DNA of 64,000 bases from positions 1,178,001-1,242,000 of the forward strand of contig NZ_AP024546.1 of assembly GCF_018406645.1 (NCBI RefSeq), read 5' to 3'. The DNA comes from Lysobacter helvus (GTDB lineage: Bacteria > Pseudomonadota > Gammaproteobacteria > Xanthomonadales > Xanthomonadaceae). Position 1 is the stretch's first letter. Each line of letters begins with the position of its first letter. The translations under genes were made by a program, and so were the position numbers. Under the pieces are notes generated by a model that saw only the letters and a list, made by a program, of their open reading frames with translations, searched no databases and was not told the origin of the DNA. This document shows, piece by piece, positions 1-9,509 of this stretch.

Positions 1-2745
1 CTGCGCGAGCGGCTGCTTGAGCATCACGCGGAGGTTCCCGCCGCGCGACACGTGCGGGTCGACCAGTTCGAGCTTCGCTTGCTGCGTTGCATCGATGTCG
101 GACGTGCGACTCCACACGTACTGGTCGTGCACGACCGGCGCGGCGTCACCGCTGCGCGCAGTGATGCGATAGACGCCCGAATCCCGCCGCGGGAACGTGC
201 AATCCGAGGCACGCCCGGCCTCGAGCTTGCAGGCATGCAGCGGGCGAAGGTCGGCCGTCGTCTTTCCGTAGGCGACCTCGACATCGATCCTGCCGCCGTC
301 GATGCGCTGGCCGTCGGCGGTGGCAAGGATCGCTTCCATCGTCACCGGCGAGGTGGCATCGAGCCAGGCGGGGGCCACCTTCAAGCCGACGTATCGTGCA
401 AAGCGCGCATACGGGATGCGCACCGTGTTGCTGGTGGTGCCTTCGCGATCGCTGATCTGCGCTTCGGCGGTCAGCAGGAGTTCGCCGAATGCGGGCAGCT
501 TCGCACCGTCTTCGAACGCCACCGGGAGCCGGGCGTGCGCGCGGCCTTCGGCGTCGGTGGTCAACGTGAGCGCATCGGCGCCGCGCAGCGCAGGGCGATC
601 CTCGCTTTCGTCGCCCGCGAAGTCGTAGTCCGCCAATGCGGGATGGACATCGCCGAGGTCCGCCGGGCGCAAGCGCGCCTGCACGCTGTCGATCTCGGCG
701 CCGGCCGCGACGCCGCCGGAGTAGTACCCGGCCTCGAGGTCGAACGCCACCACGTCGCCGTCGCGCAGCGTTCGCACGGGCGCGCTGGCGCGCATCCACA
801 GGTCCTGCGCGCGATAGGTGCCGACGAAGAAACATGCGCCGCTGTCGAAAGACGATCCGATGCAATAGCGGCCGTCGGGAAGGTGGATCGGCAGGGTCGT
901 CGTGCCCGCGACGGCTCCCATCGCGTCCAGCGCCCCGTCCCACGAGAACACGGCACGCGAACGGTCGTCGTCGCGCAGCACCAGGTGCACGACCGCACCG
1001 GCCGGCGGAAGGCGGATGCCGCCTTCACCGACTTCCCTTGTCCAGATGCGCCAGGACACGCGATCCCCGGCGCGGTAAAGCGGGCGATCGGCGACCCCCC
1101 ATGCCTTCGTGTCGGGCGTGCCGCGTTCCAGCGTGCCGCCCCAGCGGTTCACGGTGAGCGGCAGCACCGCACGGGATGCACCGCGCCGCGCGCCGGATTG
1201 CACGCGCACGTACCAGTCCGCGCGATCCTCGTCTTTCTTCGGCTGCGCGAAATCGCGCGGGAGTTGCAGGAGGGCGGTCCCGTCTTCCGCGGTGCGTCCG
1301 ATGGCCACCGTGCGGGGCGCGCCGGTGGCCGCCAGCGAAATGAGTTCGACCTGCGCGCCCGCGATCGGCGCACGCCCTTCCCACGCGTTGGCCCACACCA
1401 GCACGTCGTTGCGGCCGGCGACGGCGTAGACGTCGAAATCCGGCGCCGCCGCGATCATCGCCGCCTTGGGATCGAGGTTGTCAGGCAGCGAGAACGTCGC
1501 GATGCCACCCGCCTCCAGCGCGCGGCGCGCGACGGCCGAGGCAACGCCCTGCGGTGTCGCGCCGGAAGCAGGCGTTGCGACGCGTTCGTCTTCGACGGTG
1601 CCCGCGAACCCGCGCACCACCATCGCGTCCGGCGGCAGGTTGCGCACCTGCACGACGGGCGTGGCGGGGTCCCCGAGGAGCGCATGCTCGTAGGTCGCGG
1701 TGAACGACGGGCGCGCCGCCACGGTCGAGGCGCGTGCGGCGATCGTCGTGGCCAGCGCTGCACCGTCCCGGGCGCGCACGCCGGCAATCGGGAACGTGGC
1801 GGTGGTGTCCGGCGTTTCGATCGTGAATTCGATCCAGCCGCCGGGCGAACGCCTTGGCACCGCGCGCTTGAGGTCGCCCTCCGTATCGAATCCGTATTCG
1901 GTTCCGCTTGACGCGAATCGCATGGCCTGCGGCCACTCCGCGACGAACGCCTTGACCGCGGCGTCGTCCAGTTCCCGCGAGAACTGCACGCGCATGGGCT
2001 CGCCGGGCACGCACCCATCCAGCGCGATGCGGCCGTCGACCACATGCGCGAGGATCGGTGACGATTCGCCCGCACAGACGGCATTTCGCAACTGGAACGC
2101 TTCGCCGACCCGCGCCAGCAGCAGTGTCTTGTCGTCCCGGCCCGTGAGCGGACCATCGAGCGCCTTCAGCCCGGGGACGATCGACAGCTTCACCGTGGCA
2201 TCGGTGCGCGTGGGCGGCAACTGCAGGATGAATCTCGACTTGAAGGCGTCGTAACGCTCCGCCGGGGGCGTCACCAGGGAAACCGGTACACGGTTCCCGT
2301 CGATCTCCAGGCGCAGCACGGCCGCGGCGTCCCGCGCGTCGATACGGTGCAGCGAACGCAACAGGATGTCGGGAACGCCGGCCTTCCAGCCAGAGATCTC
2401 TGCATGGAGCGCCGGGCGCGGCGTTTCGCCGACCAGCGTCACGCCGGCGATTGGCGTGCCTTGCGTCGTCTTGAGTCCGTCAGCGAGCACGACCCGGAAG
2501 CGGGTCGCCATCGGCGCCGGGGACTCGAATTTGCAGTCCAGCTGCGCGTCGTCGGTCCAGCTGCAGGTCATCGCGCGGGCCGGCGCCACCGACACGAGCG
2601 ATTCGGTGCGCGCGTTGTCGAGCACCTGCACCGGTTCGCTGAACTTGAGCGCGAAGCCCTGCTGCGTCACGTCGAGCCCGGGCTTCTGTGCGAACGCACT
2701 ACCGGCCACGCACCACAACGCCAGCCCCCAGCCGATCGCGCGCAT
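1..2745 (-). CDS. Alpha-2-macroglobulin family protein (C-terminus beyond window)
   Basis: The first 915 residues are visible; the 3' part lies left of position 1. Residues 1-19 (MRAIGWGLALWCVAGSAFA) form a Sec signal peptide without a clear lipobox, so a periplasmic protein is likely. The rest is beta-rich, Ig/MG-like sequence, with the MG2-type signature PLYRAGDRVSWRIW near residue 555, as in bacterial A2Ms of the YfhM/YfaS type. Bacterial A2Ms are thought to trap foreign proteases entering the periplasm. The bait region and any thioester (CxEQ) would lie outside the window, so I cannot say whether it is thioester-active. The start at 2745 has AAGGA 8 bases upstream; an in-frame ATG at 2763 is an alternative. 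A long open frame on the opposite strand is a GC-rich shadow. Confidence 0.85.
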   Translation of the reverse strand, partial: MRAIGWGLALWCVAGSAFAQKPGLDVTQQGFALKFSEPVQVLDNARTESLVSVAPARAMTCSWTDDAQLDCKFESPAPMATRFRVVLADGLKTTQGTPIAGVTLVGETPRPALHAEISGWKAGVPDILLRSLHRIDARDAAAVLRLEIDGNRVPVSLVTPPAERYDAFKSRFILQLPPTRTDATVKLSIVPGLKALDGPLTGRDDKTLLLARVGEAFQLRNAVCAGESSPILAHVVDGRIALDGCVPGEPMRVQFSRELDDAAVKAFVAEWPQAMRFASSGTEYGFDTEGDLKRAVPRRSPGGWIEFTIETPDTTATFPIAGVRARDGAALATTIAARASTVAARPSFTATYEHALLGDPATPVVQVRNLPPDAMVVRGFAGTVEDERVATPASGATPQGVASAVARRALEAGGIATFSLPDNLDPKAAMIAAAPDFDVYAVAGRNDVLVWANAWEGRAPIAGAQVELISLAATGAPRTVAIGRTAEDGTALLQLPRDFAQPKKDEDRADWYVRVQSGARRGASRAVLPLTVNRWGGTLERGTPDTKAWGVADRPLYRAGDRVSWRIWTREVGEGGIRLPPAGAVVHLVLRDDDRSRAVFSWDGALDAMGAVAGTTTLPIHLPDGRYCIGSSFDSGACFFVGTYRAQDLWMRASAPVRTLRDGDVVAFDLEAGYYSGGVAAGAEIDSVQARLRPADLGDVHPALADYDFAGDESEDRPALRGADALTLTTDAEGRAHARLPVAFEDGAKLPAFGELLLTAEAQISDREGTTSNTVRIPYARFARYVGLKVAPAWLDATSPVTMEAILATADGQRIDGGRIDVEVAYGKTTADLRPLHACKLEAGRASDCTFPRRDSGVYRITARSGDAAPVVHDQYVWSRTSDIDATQQAKLELVDPHVSRGGNLRVMLKQPLAQ

Positions 2746-2822
2746 CCGAGCTTCCTTTCCCATGATCCCCGCCCCGAGTGTTGGCACAGGCGCAGGGGAA
2801 CGGCAAGGCGAGGAATTCGGGG

Positions 2823-3506
2823 TCAGGTCACCCGGGCGAGCATGCGCTGGCTGCCGATCAGGCGCGCCCAGCGGGTGCCGAGGTCGGTCCAGCAGACGAA
2901 ATACGCTTCGGCGGCGATGCGCCACAACGTGGACGGGCCCATCGGCAGGCGCGGTTCGGCGGCGCACAACTCCCAGTCGTAGCCGAGCTGGCGGGCGAAC
3001 AGGGCGCAACGCGCCAGGTGGTAGCGGTTGCTCAACAAGGTCACGCGGCGTGCGCCGTTGTTCGGCAACAGGCTGCGGGCATTGCGCAGGTTCTGCAGGG
3101 TGTCGCGCGATTCGGCTTCCATGCGCAGCGATGCGGCATCGGACACGCCGCGCGCGAGCAGGGCCGAGCGCGCGACTTCGGCTTCGGTGGGTTCGTCAGG
3201 CGCGCCGCCACCGAGCAGGATGAAGTCGGCCGGCGGGCGCTCGCGCCACAGGGCAGCCGCGCGCTCCAGGCGCGCGTCGAAATCCGCATCGATGCGCCCG
3301 CGCGGCGCGTGCTTGCCGAACAGCAACACGCATTCGCCGCGTTCCGGCGTGCACGGTGCGCGGCGGGCCACGCGCAGCACGTGCAGGAAATACCCGAGGT
3401 ACACCAGCCCCGCGCTGAGCACGCACGCGGCCAGCGCCACGAGCCCGGTCTGCAGGACATCGAGGTCGGCGGCGAGGCGCAGGCGATGGGCGATGCGGGT
3501 GGGCAT
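2823..3506 (-). CDS. YdcF/SanA-like DUF218 family protein
   Basis: A 227-aa protein with one or two N-terminal membrane segments (about residues 17-41) followed by a DUF218 fold. Family features are visible: FILLGGGAPDEPTEAE (glycine-rich strand-turn) and the ESRDTLQNLRNAR helix, which matches the E-x-x-S-x-x-T-x-E/Q-N pattern of YdcF/SanA/ElyC. Members of this family are linked to envelope barrier function and vancomycin resistance (SanA) or are uncharacterised. The gene has its own -10-like box on the minus strand at 3555-3560 and runs away from the pigment genes. The exact substrate is unknown. Confidence 0.8.
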   Translation of the reverse strand: MPTRIAHRLRLAADLDVLQTGLVALAACVLSAGLVYLGYFLHVLRVARRAPCTPERGECVLLFGKHAPRGRIDADFDARLERAAALWRERPPADFILLGGGAPDEPTEAEVARSALLARGVSDAASLRMEAESRDTLQNLRNARSLLPNNGARRVTLLSNRYHLARCALFARQLGYDWELCAAEPRLPMGPSTLWRIAAEAYFVCWTDLGTRWARLIGSQRMLARVT

Positions 3507-3554
3507 GCCGGGGCTCGGACGGGGGAAGGGCGTGCGGGGTTCCGCACGACGCGC

Positions 3555-3560
3555 ATTTTA
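3555..3560 (-). promoter_or_regulatory. -10 element (TAAAAT) for the DUF218 gene
   Basis: TAAAAT on the minus strand about 50 bases before the start at 3506, in an otherwise GC-rich gap. No convincing -35 hexamer was found. Confidence 0.4.
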
Positions 3561-3677
3561 AGTGCGCGACGTTCCGCGGGCCTGCGGCCTGGTCGGCGAA
3601 ACGGCAACGTGCTGCCCTGCATTCATCCATGTGTATGCGGCAGGGCCGCGTCGTCTGGTCGTGCACGGGGCCGTGGC

Positions 3678-3683
3678 TATACT
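3678..3683 (+). promoter_or_regulatory. -10 element (TATACT) of the first aryl-polyene operon
   Basis: TATACT lies 30 bases before the GTG chosen for the ketosynthase. It favours that GTG over an in-frame ATG at 3629, which lies upstream of this box. The -35 region is poorly conserved, suggesting possible activator dependence. Confidence 0.45.
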
Positions 3684-3712
3684 CCAAAGCCATTCGGACC
3701 CGAGAGCCCCGC

Positions 3713-4939
3713 GTGCCCGCACAACCATCGACGCAAGGCACCCACGTCCCGATCCCGCCGCTGGCGATCCGCCACTACACGGCGACCACCGCCCTCGGCC
3801 CCGGCCGCGATGCCCTGCTCGCAGGTTTGCGCGAACGTCGCGGCGGCCTGCGCCGCAACGACTTCGGGAACGACCGGCTGGATTGCTGGATCGGCCGCGT
3901 CGACGGGCTGGAAGACGCGGCACTGCCGCTTGAATTCAGCGATGCCGAATGCCGCAACAACCGCCTTGCGTGGCTCGCGCTGCAACAGGACGGGATGTTC
4001 GGCGCCGTCCAGGCCGCGAAGGCGAAGTACGGCGCCTCCCGCATCGCGGTCGTGCTGGGGACCTCCACGTCCAGCATCGGCGCGACAGAAGAAGCGTACG
4101 CACGCCTGGAACCGGGCGACGACGGCCAACCCGCCTTCCCGCGCGACCTGCGCCAGCCGATGGTCCACACGCCGCATTCGCTGGGCGCGTTCGTGCAGCG
4201 CGCCACCGGATTGACGGGCCCGTGCGTGACGGTCGCCACCGCGTGTTCGTCGAGCGCGAAAGTCTTCGCGCAGGCCGCGCGGCTGATCCATGCAGGACTC
4301 GCGGACGCCGCCCTCGTGGGCGGCGTCGACACGTTGTGCGGCAGCGTGCTGTTCGGGTTCAACGCGCTGGGCCTGGTGTCGCAGGCGCCGTGCAAGCCGT
4401 TCGATGCGACGCGCGACGGACTGTCGCTGGGCGAAGCCGGCGGTTACGCCTTGCTCGAACGCGCCGGCGACGACGACGCGCTCACCCTGCGCGGCTACGG
4501 CGAATCCAGCGACGCGCACCACATGTCCGCGCCGCATCCCGAAGGCCTGGGCGCGCGCCTGGCGATGTCGCAGGCCCTCGCGCGCGCGGGCATCGACGCC
4601 GCCGACGTCGGTTATCTCAACCTGCACGGCACCGCCACGCCCGCCAACGACACCGTCGAAGCGCAGGCCGTCGCGCGCCTGTTCCCCGACACGCTGCATG
4701 CCAGCTCGACGAAGGGCTGGACCGGACACACGCTCGGTGCGGCGGGCATCGTGGAATCGGTGATCGCGATGCTGGCGCTGCAGCACGGCCTGCTGCCGGG
4801 CATCCTCAACAGCGCCGAACGCGATGCCGCGTGCGGCGCGCAGATCCGTTTCGACAACGCCGAGCGCCCCATCCGGTACGCAATGAACAATTCCTTCGGC
4901 TTCGGCGGCAACAACTGCTCGCTGGTGTTCGCCGCATGA
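3713..4939 (+). CDS. Beta-ketoacyl-ACP synthase of the aryl-polyene pathway (ApeO-like)
   Basis: A 408-aa FabF-type condensing enzyme. The Cys-His-His triad is complete: Cys178 in TVATACSSSAK, His305 in NLHGTATPAND, His339 in KGWTGHTLGAAG. The C-terminal NNSFGFGGNN motif is also present. It should condense malonyl-ACP with the growing aryl-polyene chain on the ACP, as the catalytic half of a KS/CLF pair with the next gene, with which it overlaps by four bases (ATGA). The start is inferred to be GTG at 3713, because the -10 box at 3678 lies between it and the upstream in-frame ATG. Only one catalytic KS is present here, whereas well-studied aryl-polyene clusters usually also carry a second one (ApeR). 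Confidence 0.88.
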   Translation: MPAQPSTQGTHVPIPPLAIRHYTATTALGPGRDALLAGLRERRGGLRRNDFGNDRLDCWIGRVDGLEDAALPLEFSDAECRNNRLAWLALQQDGMFGAVQAAKAKYGASRIAVVLGTSTSSIGATEEAYARLEPGDDGQPAFPRDLRQPMVHTPHSLGAFVQRATGLTGPCVTVATACSSSAKVFAQAARLIHAGLADAALVGGVDTLCGSVLFGFNALGLVSQAPCKPFDATRDGLSLGEAGGYALLERAGDDDALTLRGYGESSDAHHMSAPHPEGLGARLAMSQALARAGIDAADVGYLNLHGTATPANDTVEAQAVARLFPDTLHASSTKGWTGHTLGAAGIVESVIAMLALQHGLLPGILNSAERDAACGAQIRFDNAERPIRYAMNNSFGFGGNNCSLVFAA

Positions 4940-5763
4940 GTGCACTGACCGCCACCATCGAAGGCATCGGCTTCTGGTCCAACGGCCTGCCCGACTGGGA
5001 CAGTGCACGCGCCTTCGTGCGTACCGGCACGTTGCCGGACGCCGCGCCCGCGCGTCCGTCGCCGGAACTGCTCGCGCCCAACGAACGCCGCCGCGCCCCG
5101 GAAACCGTCGCCGTCGCCCTCGACGTCGCGCTCGCCGCGTGCACGCGCGCCGGCCGTGCGCCGGCCGACCTGCCGTCGGTGTTCGCATCCACGCACGGCG
5201 ACCTCGGCATCACCGATTACATGAGCGCCACGCTGGTGGACAACCCGCGGTCCGTGTCGCCCACGCGCTTCCACAACTCCGTGCACAACGCCGCGGCCGG
5301 TTACTGGACGATCGGCGCCGGCTGCACGCAGGCGACCACCGCGATCAGCGCGTACGCGGCGAGTTTCGCCGAAGGCCTGGTCGAAGCCCTGGTGCAACTC
5401 GATGCGGGCGAAGACGCGATGTTGCTGGTCGGCTACGACGGCGCCGCCACCGGGCCGCTCGCCTCCGTCGCGAAGACCAGCGGCTTGCTGGGCGGCGCCC
5501 TGGTGCTGTCGCGCGCGCCGCGCAACGATGCGCCGCGACTGCGCGTCGAAATCCTCGAAGGCAACGCGCCCGTCGCGACCGGGCGCCTGGCGATGCACGC
5601 CGGCCGCAACGCAATGGCGCCCATGCTGCCGTTGTTCGACGCGCTGGCCAGCGGTGAATCCGTTGCAACCCTGCACGCCGGCCCCGGCCGCATGCTGCGC
5701 ATCACGCTGACGCAGGGCGCGACGATGGCTGCGCCCGAAGCCGCGGGAGTCGCCCATGCGTGA
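4936..5763 (+). CDS. Beta-ketoacyl synthase-like chain-length factor (ApeC-like)
   Basis: A 275-aa protein related to the N-terminal half of ketosynthases (Ketoacyl-synt_2 family). Thiolase-fold segments are visible, e.g. PSVFASTHGDLGITDYM and RFHNSVHNAAAGYW, but the full Cys-His-His catalytic set is absent. In aryl-polyene systems such proteins dimerise with the true KS and set chain length. It starts inside the stop of the KS gene (ATGA) and ends overlapping the next start by eight bases, so translational coupling is likely. Confidence 0.82.
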   Translation: MSALTATIEGIGFWSNGLPDWDSARAFVRTGTLPDAAPARPSPELLAPNERRRAPETVAVALDVALAACTRAGRAPADLPSVFASTHGDLGITDYMSATLVDNPRSVSPTRFHNSVHNAAAGYWTIGAGCTQATTAISAYAASFAEGLVEALVQLDAGEDAMLLVGYDGAATGPLASVAKTSGLLGGALVLSRAPRNDAPRLRVEILEGNAPVATGRLAMHAGRNAMAPMLPLFDALASGESVATLHAGPGRMLRITLTQGATMAAPEAAGVAHA

Positions 5764-6586
5764 CGCCGCTGCCCTCGCGCAACGCACGTGCGTCGTGATC
5801 CCGGCGCTCAACGAACAGTTGCGCATCCGCGAAGTCGTGGAAGGCGCGCTCGCGCAATGCCCCAATGTCATCGTGATCGACGACGGCTCCGACGACGGCA
5901 CGTCCGACCGCATCGCCGACCTGCCGATCATTCTCTTGCGACACGAAGAACGCCAGGGCAAGGGCCACTCGCTGCGCGAAGGCTTCGCCGAAGCGATGCG
6001 CCGCGGGTTCGACGGCGTGCTCACGATGGACGGCGATGGCCAGCACCTCGCGGAAGACCTGCCGCGGTTGCTCGACGCCGCCGTGCGTTTCCCGGGCGCG
6101 CTGGTGATTGGTTCGCGGTTGCGCAAGCGCAGCCAGCAGCCGTTGTATCGCCGATTGGCGAACGAGTTCGGCGACTGGGGCATCTCGATCGGCTGCGGTT
6201 ACCAGATCTCCGACACGCAGAGCGGCCAGCGCTATTACCCCGCCAACGTGTGCGCGCTCGACGACGTGCCCGGCGAAGACTTCGTGTTCGAAGCGCAGAT
6301 CCTGATGTCCGCCTCGCGCAAGCTCGGCACGCGCGTGGTGTCGGTGCCGATCGAGTCGCGCTACCAGAGCCCGGAAGTCGGCGCGCTCCGCAAGAGTCAT
6401 TTCCGGCCGCTGCGCGACCTGTGGCGCATCACCTCGCACGTGACGCGGCACATTCTGAGTTATGGCCAGTTGCGCGCGGACTGGCGCAACACGCGGGCGC
6501 ATCCGCCCGTCATCCACGATCCGACGGGCGAATTCGCACCGCCGCCCCCTTCGCTGCACCAGGCCTCCTTCCAGGAACGCTCATGA
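5756..6586 (+). CDS. Family 2 glycosyltransferase of the aryl-polyene cluster
   Basis: A 276-aa GT2 (GT-A fold) enzyme. The nucleotide-binding start CVVIPALNEQ, the acidic motif VIDDGSDDG and the metal-binding MDGDGQ are present. It lacks the C-terminal hydrophobic helices of DPM1-type polyprenyl transferases, so it is likely cytosolic or peripheral. In related clusters a GT is associated with joining the polyene to its lipid or sugar anchor; the sugar is unknown. Overlaps neighbours on both sides (8 bp and 4 bp), placing it firmly in the operon. Confidence 0.82.
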   Translation: MRDAAALAQRTCVVIPALNEQLRIREVVEGALAQCPNVIVIDDGSDDGTSDRIADLPIILLRHEERQGKGHSLREGFAEAMRRGFDGVLTMDGDGQHLAEDLPRLLDAAVRFPGALVIGSRLRKRSQQPLYRRLANEFGDWGISIGCGYQISDTQSGQRYYPANVCALDDVPGEDFVFEAQILMSASRKLGTRVVSVPIESRYQSPEVGALRKSHFRPLRDLWRITSHVTRHILSYGQLRADWRNTRAHPPVIHDPTGEFAPPPPSLHQASFQERS

Positions 6587-8259
6587 CCCCGCGCGCCGAC
6601 GTCGTCATCCTTGGAGGTGGCCTCGCCGGCCTGACGCTTGCGATCCAGCTGCGGCAACGTGATCCGTCCACCGCGGTCACGGTGCTCGAGCGACGCAACC
6701 ACCCCGTGCGCGAGGCCGCGTTCAAGGTGGGCGAATCCACGGTCGAGATCGGCGCGCATTATTTCTCGCACGTGCTCGGGTTCCGCGAGCATCTTGAAAC
6801 GAAGCAGCTGCGCAAGTTCGGCTTCCGCTTCTTCTTCAGCGAAGGGCGCAACGACGTCGACGATTGCACGGAACTCGGTGTCAGCGAATTGCTGCCCACG
6901 CCGTCGTGGCAGCTCGACCGCGGGCGCTTCGAGAATTTCCTCGGCGAACAGGCGCGCGCGCTCGGCGTCGCGTTCGTCGACGGCGCAACGGTGCGCACCA
7001 TCGACCTCGCCGAAGGCGAAGCCGACCACCGCGTCACCTACCAGCACGACGGCGAGACGCACGAGATCGCGTCGCGCTGGGTCGTGGATGCCGCGGGCCG
7101 CGCGAGCCTGCTCAAGCGCAAGCTCGACCTCGCCCAGGCCAACGACCACGACGCCAACGCCGTGTGGTGGCGCGTGGATGGCTACATCGAACCGCAGCAG
7201 TGGTCGACCGACGCCGAATGGCTGGCGCGTTGCAACCCGCCCGCGCGCTGGCGTTCGACCAACCACATGTGCGGGCCGGGCTACTGGTTCTGGCTGATCC
7301 CGCTGGCGTCGAACGCGCATTCGCTCGGCATCGTGTGCGACGCGAAGATGCATCCGCTCGACACGATGAACACGCATGCCAAAGCGATGGACTGGTTGCG
7401 CGAGCACCAGCCGGCGATGGCCGAGGCGATCGACAAGCCGGAACACACGCTGCAGGACTTCCTGTTCTTCCGCCACTTCTCGTACGGCTGCAAGCAGGTG
7501 TTCTCCGGCGACCGCTGGGCGCTGACGGGCGAGGCCGGGCTGTTCCTGGATCCGTTCTATTCGCCGGGCAGCGACTTCATCGCGATGAGCAACACCTTCA
7601 TCTGCGACCTGATCGGCAAGGATCGCGCGGGCCAGAACTTCACCGCCTACGCGCCGATCTACGAGCAGCTGTACGTGTCGTTCTACGAAAACACGCTCAC
7701 GCTCTACCAGGACCAGTACCCGATCTTCGGCGACGCGCAAGTCATGCCGTTGAAGGTGATCTGGGACTACACGTATTACTGGGCGCTGCTGGCGCCGCTG
7801 TTCTTCGGCGAGCGGCTCACGTCGATCCCGTTGCTCGGCCGCCTGCGCGATGCCTTCCTGCAGGGCCGCGACCTCAACCTGTCCATGCAGGCGCTGCTGC
7901 GCACGTGGTACGAGCGCAACGCCGCGCCGGTCGAAGCACGCCCCGACGGACGCTTCCTCAACCAGTGGTCGATCGACTGGTTCCATGAAATGAACCGCGC
8001 GTTGAACGATCCGCTGGACGACGCCGCCTTCGAAGCGCGCCTGCGCGACAACGTGGTGCGCATGCGGTGGCTGGCGGCGGAGATGCTGCGCGAGGCGCGC
8101 ATCGACCATGCGGACATCGACGACCACGGGCTCGATGCGTTGCTCGCGCCCTATGCCGAAGCGGACGCGGACGCGCCGCGTTCGCTGGCGCCGGCGTGGT
8201 ATGCGCGCTCGGTGCGGGCGTTGCATCGGGATGTCGAAGCCGAGGCGCTCGCTCCATGA
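6583..8259 (+). CDS. FAD-dependent halogenase-like oxidoreductase
   Basis: A 558-aa flavoprotein. The Rossmann motif VVILGGGLAGLTLA is at the N-terminus, KVGESTVEIGAHYF corresponds to the G-E-S/A-T region of flavin-dependent halogenases, and YWFWLIPLA matches the WxWxIP signature of that superfamily. A second FAD contact (GDRWALTGEAGLFLDP) is present. Xanthomonadins are halogenated aryl polyenes, so a role in halogenating the aryl head group is plausible but unproven; relatives may act as plain monooxygenases. It starts within the GT2 stop (ATGA) and ends within the next start. Confidence 0.75.
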   Translation: MTPRADVVILGGGLAGLTLAIQLRQRDPSTAVTVLERRNHPVREAAFKVGESTVEIGAHYFSHVLGFREHLETKQLRKFGFRFFFSEGRNDVDDCTELGVSELLPTPSWQLDRGRFENFLGEQARALGVAFVDGATVRTIDLAEGEADHRVTYQHDGETHEIASRWVVDAAGRASLLKRKLDLAQANDHDANAVWWRVDGYIEPQQWSTDAEWLARCNPPARWRSTNHMCGPGYWFWLIPLASNAHSLGIVCDAKMHPLDTMNTHAKAMDWLREHQPAMAEAIDKPEHTLQDFLFFRHFSYGCKQVFSGDRWALTGEAGLFLDPFYSPGSDFIAMSNTFICDLIGKDRAGQNFTAYAPIYEQLYVSFYENTLTLYQDQYPIFGDAQVMPLKVIWDYTYYWALLAPLFFGERLTSIPLLGRLRDAFLQGRDLNLSMQALLRTWYERNAAPVEARPDGRFLNQWSIDWFHEMNRALNDPLDDAAFEARLRDNVVRMRWLAAEMLREARIDHADIDDHGLDALLAPYAEADADAPRSLAPAWYARSVRALHRDVEAEALAP

Positions 8260-9509
8260 GCCATTCGCTCCTGTTGCTCCAGCTCGTCGTCATCCTCGCC
8301 ACCGCGCGCCTGTGCGGCTTGTTGCTGCGCTTCCTCGGGCAGCCGGCGGTGATCGGCGAGATGGCGGCGGGGCTGGTGCTGGGGCCGATCGTGTTCGGTG
8401 CGATCGCGCCCGACCTCCACGCGCAGTTGTTCTCCAAGGCTTCGCTGGGCGGGCTGTCGTCGTTGTCCACGCTGGGCCTGGTGCTCTTCATGTTCATCGT
8501 CGGCGCGGAGTTGCGTGCGCCCGATGGCGTGCGTGCGCAGGTGCGCGCTGCGGGCCTGGTTGGCGTGCTCGCGGTGGCGTTGCCGATGGTGGCGGGCTTC
8601 GTGATTTCGCCGTGGGTGTATCCGCTGGCGCCGGCCGGTGTCGCGTTCCTGCCGTTCGCGTTGTTCATGGCGGCGGCGATGTCGATCACCGCGTTCCCGG
8701 TGATGGCGCGGATCCTCAAGGATCGCGGCATGACGCAGACGCGCCTGGGACGGCTCGCGTTGAGCTCGGCGGCGATCGCGGACGTGTTCGCCTGGATCAT
8801 GCTGGCGTGCGTGCTCGCGCTGATCGGCACCGAGCCCGGCGGGCTGCTCCGCACGGCTGTCGGGATGGCGGTGCTCACCGCCGTCGTCTTCGGTGCGTTG
8901 CGGCCGTTGTATGCGTGGCTGCTGCGGCGCTTCGCGCCGAGCGGCGAGCCCACGCAGATGCTGCTGGCTGCGTTGTTGTTGGGCATGCTGGCGTGCGCAT
9001 TCGCGACGGAATGGCTGGGGCTGCACGCGGTGTTCGGGGCGTTCCTCTTCGGCGCGTGCCTGCCGCGCGACGAGCGCTTGCTGCGCTACCTCGTCGAGCG
9101 CCTGGAATACCTGGCCATCGTGCTGCTGATGCCGATCTTCTTCGCGCTGGCGGGCTTGAACACGACGGCCGATGCATTCGTCGGCGCCGGCATGGGCGCG
9201 CTCGCGCTGGTGCTGTTGGCGGCGATCTTCGGCAAGGTCTTCGGCGGTGCGCTCGGTGCACGCGTGGCCGGCTATGGCTGGCGCGAGAGTTTCGCGACCG
9301 GCGCGCTGATGAACGCGCGCGGCCTGATGGAGCTGATCGTGATGAAGGTGGGCCTCGACGCCGGCCTGATCGGCCCGTCGTTGTTCACGATGCTGCTGGT
9401 GATGGCGTTGGTGACGACGGTGATGACGTCGCCGTTGCTTACCTTGTTTGCGGGGCGCGCGTTGTTGCGGGAAGACGCGCAGGTCCGCGCGCCGGATCCC
9501 GCGCGCTAG
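8256..9509 (+). CDS. CPA2-family cation/proton antiporter
   Basis: A 417-aa integral membrane protein with about 12 hydrophobic helices. Typical CPA2 motifs are GQPAVIGEMAAGLVLGP near the N-terminus, SITAFPVMARIL in the middle and NARGLMELIVMKVGLD near the end. It has no C-terminal TrkA/RCK domain, unlike KefB/KefC. It should exchange Na+ or K+ for H+ across the inner membrane. It is the last gene of the plus-strand pigment operon (ATGA overlap), which is curious: it could help energise export or be a passenger. It converges with the ketoreductase gene, overlapping its end by four bases. Confidence 0.85.
   Translation: MSHSLLLLQLVVILATARLCGLLLRFLGQPAVIGEMAAGLVLGPIVFGAIAPDLHAQLFSKASLGGLSSLSTLGLVLFMFIVGAELRAPDGVRAQVRAAGLVGVLAVALPMVAGFVISPWVYPLAPAGVAFLPFALFMAAAMSITAFPVMARILKDRGMTQTRLGRLALSSAAIADVFAWIMLACVLALIGTEPGGLLRTAVGMAVLTAVVFGALRPLYAWLLRRFAPSGEPTQMLLAALLLGMLACAFATEWLGLHAVFGAFLFGACLPRDERLLRYLVERLEYLAIVLLMPIFFALAGLNTTADAFVGAGMGALALVLLAAIFGKVFGGALGARVAGYGWRESFATGALMNARGLMELIVMKVGLDAGLIGPSLFTMLLVMALVTTVMTSPLLTLFAGRALLREDAQVRAPDPAR

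Noticed and set aside
52-1911. A 619-codon open frame on the plus strand opposite the alpha-2-macroglobulin gene
   Set aside because: Rich in Arg/Gly/Ala/His with no domain or ribosome binding site; a typical antisense shadow in GC-rich DNA, whereas the minus strand gives a signal peptide and A2M motifs.
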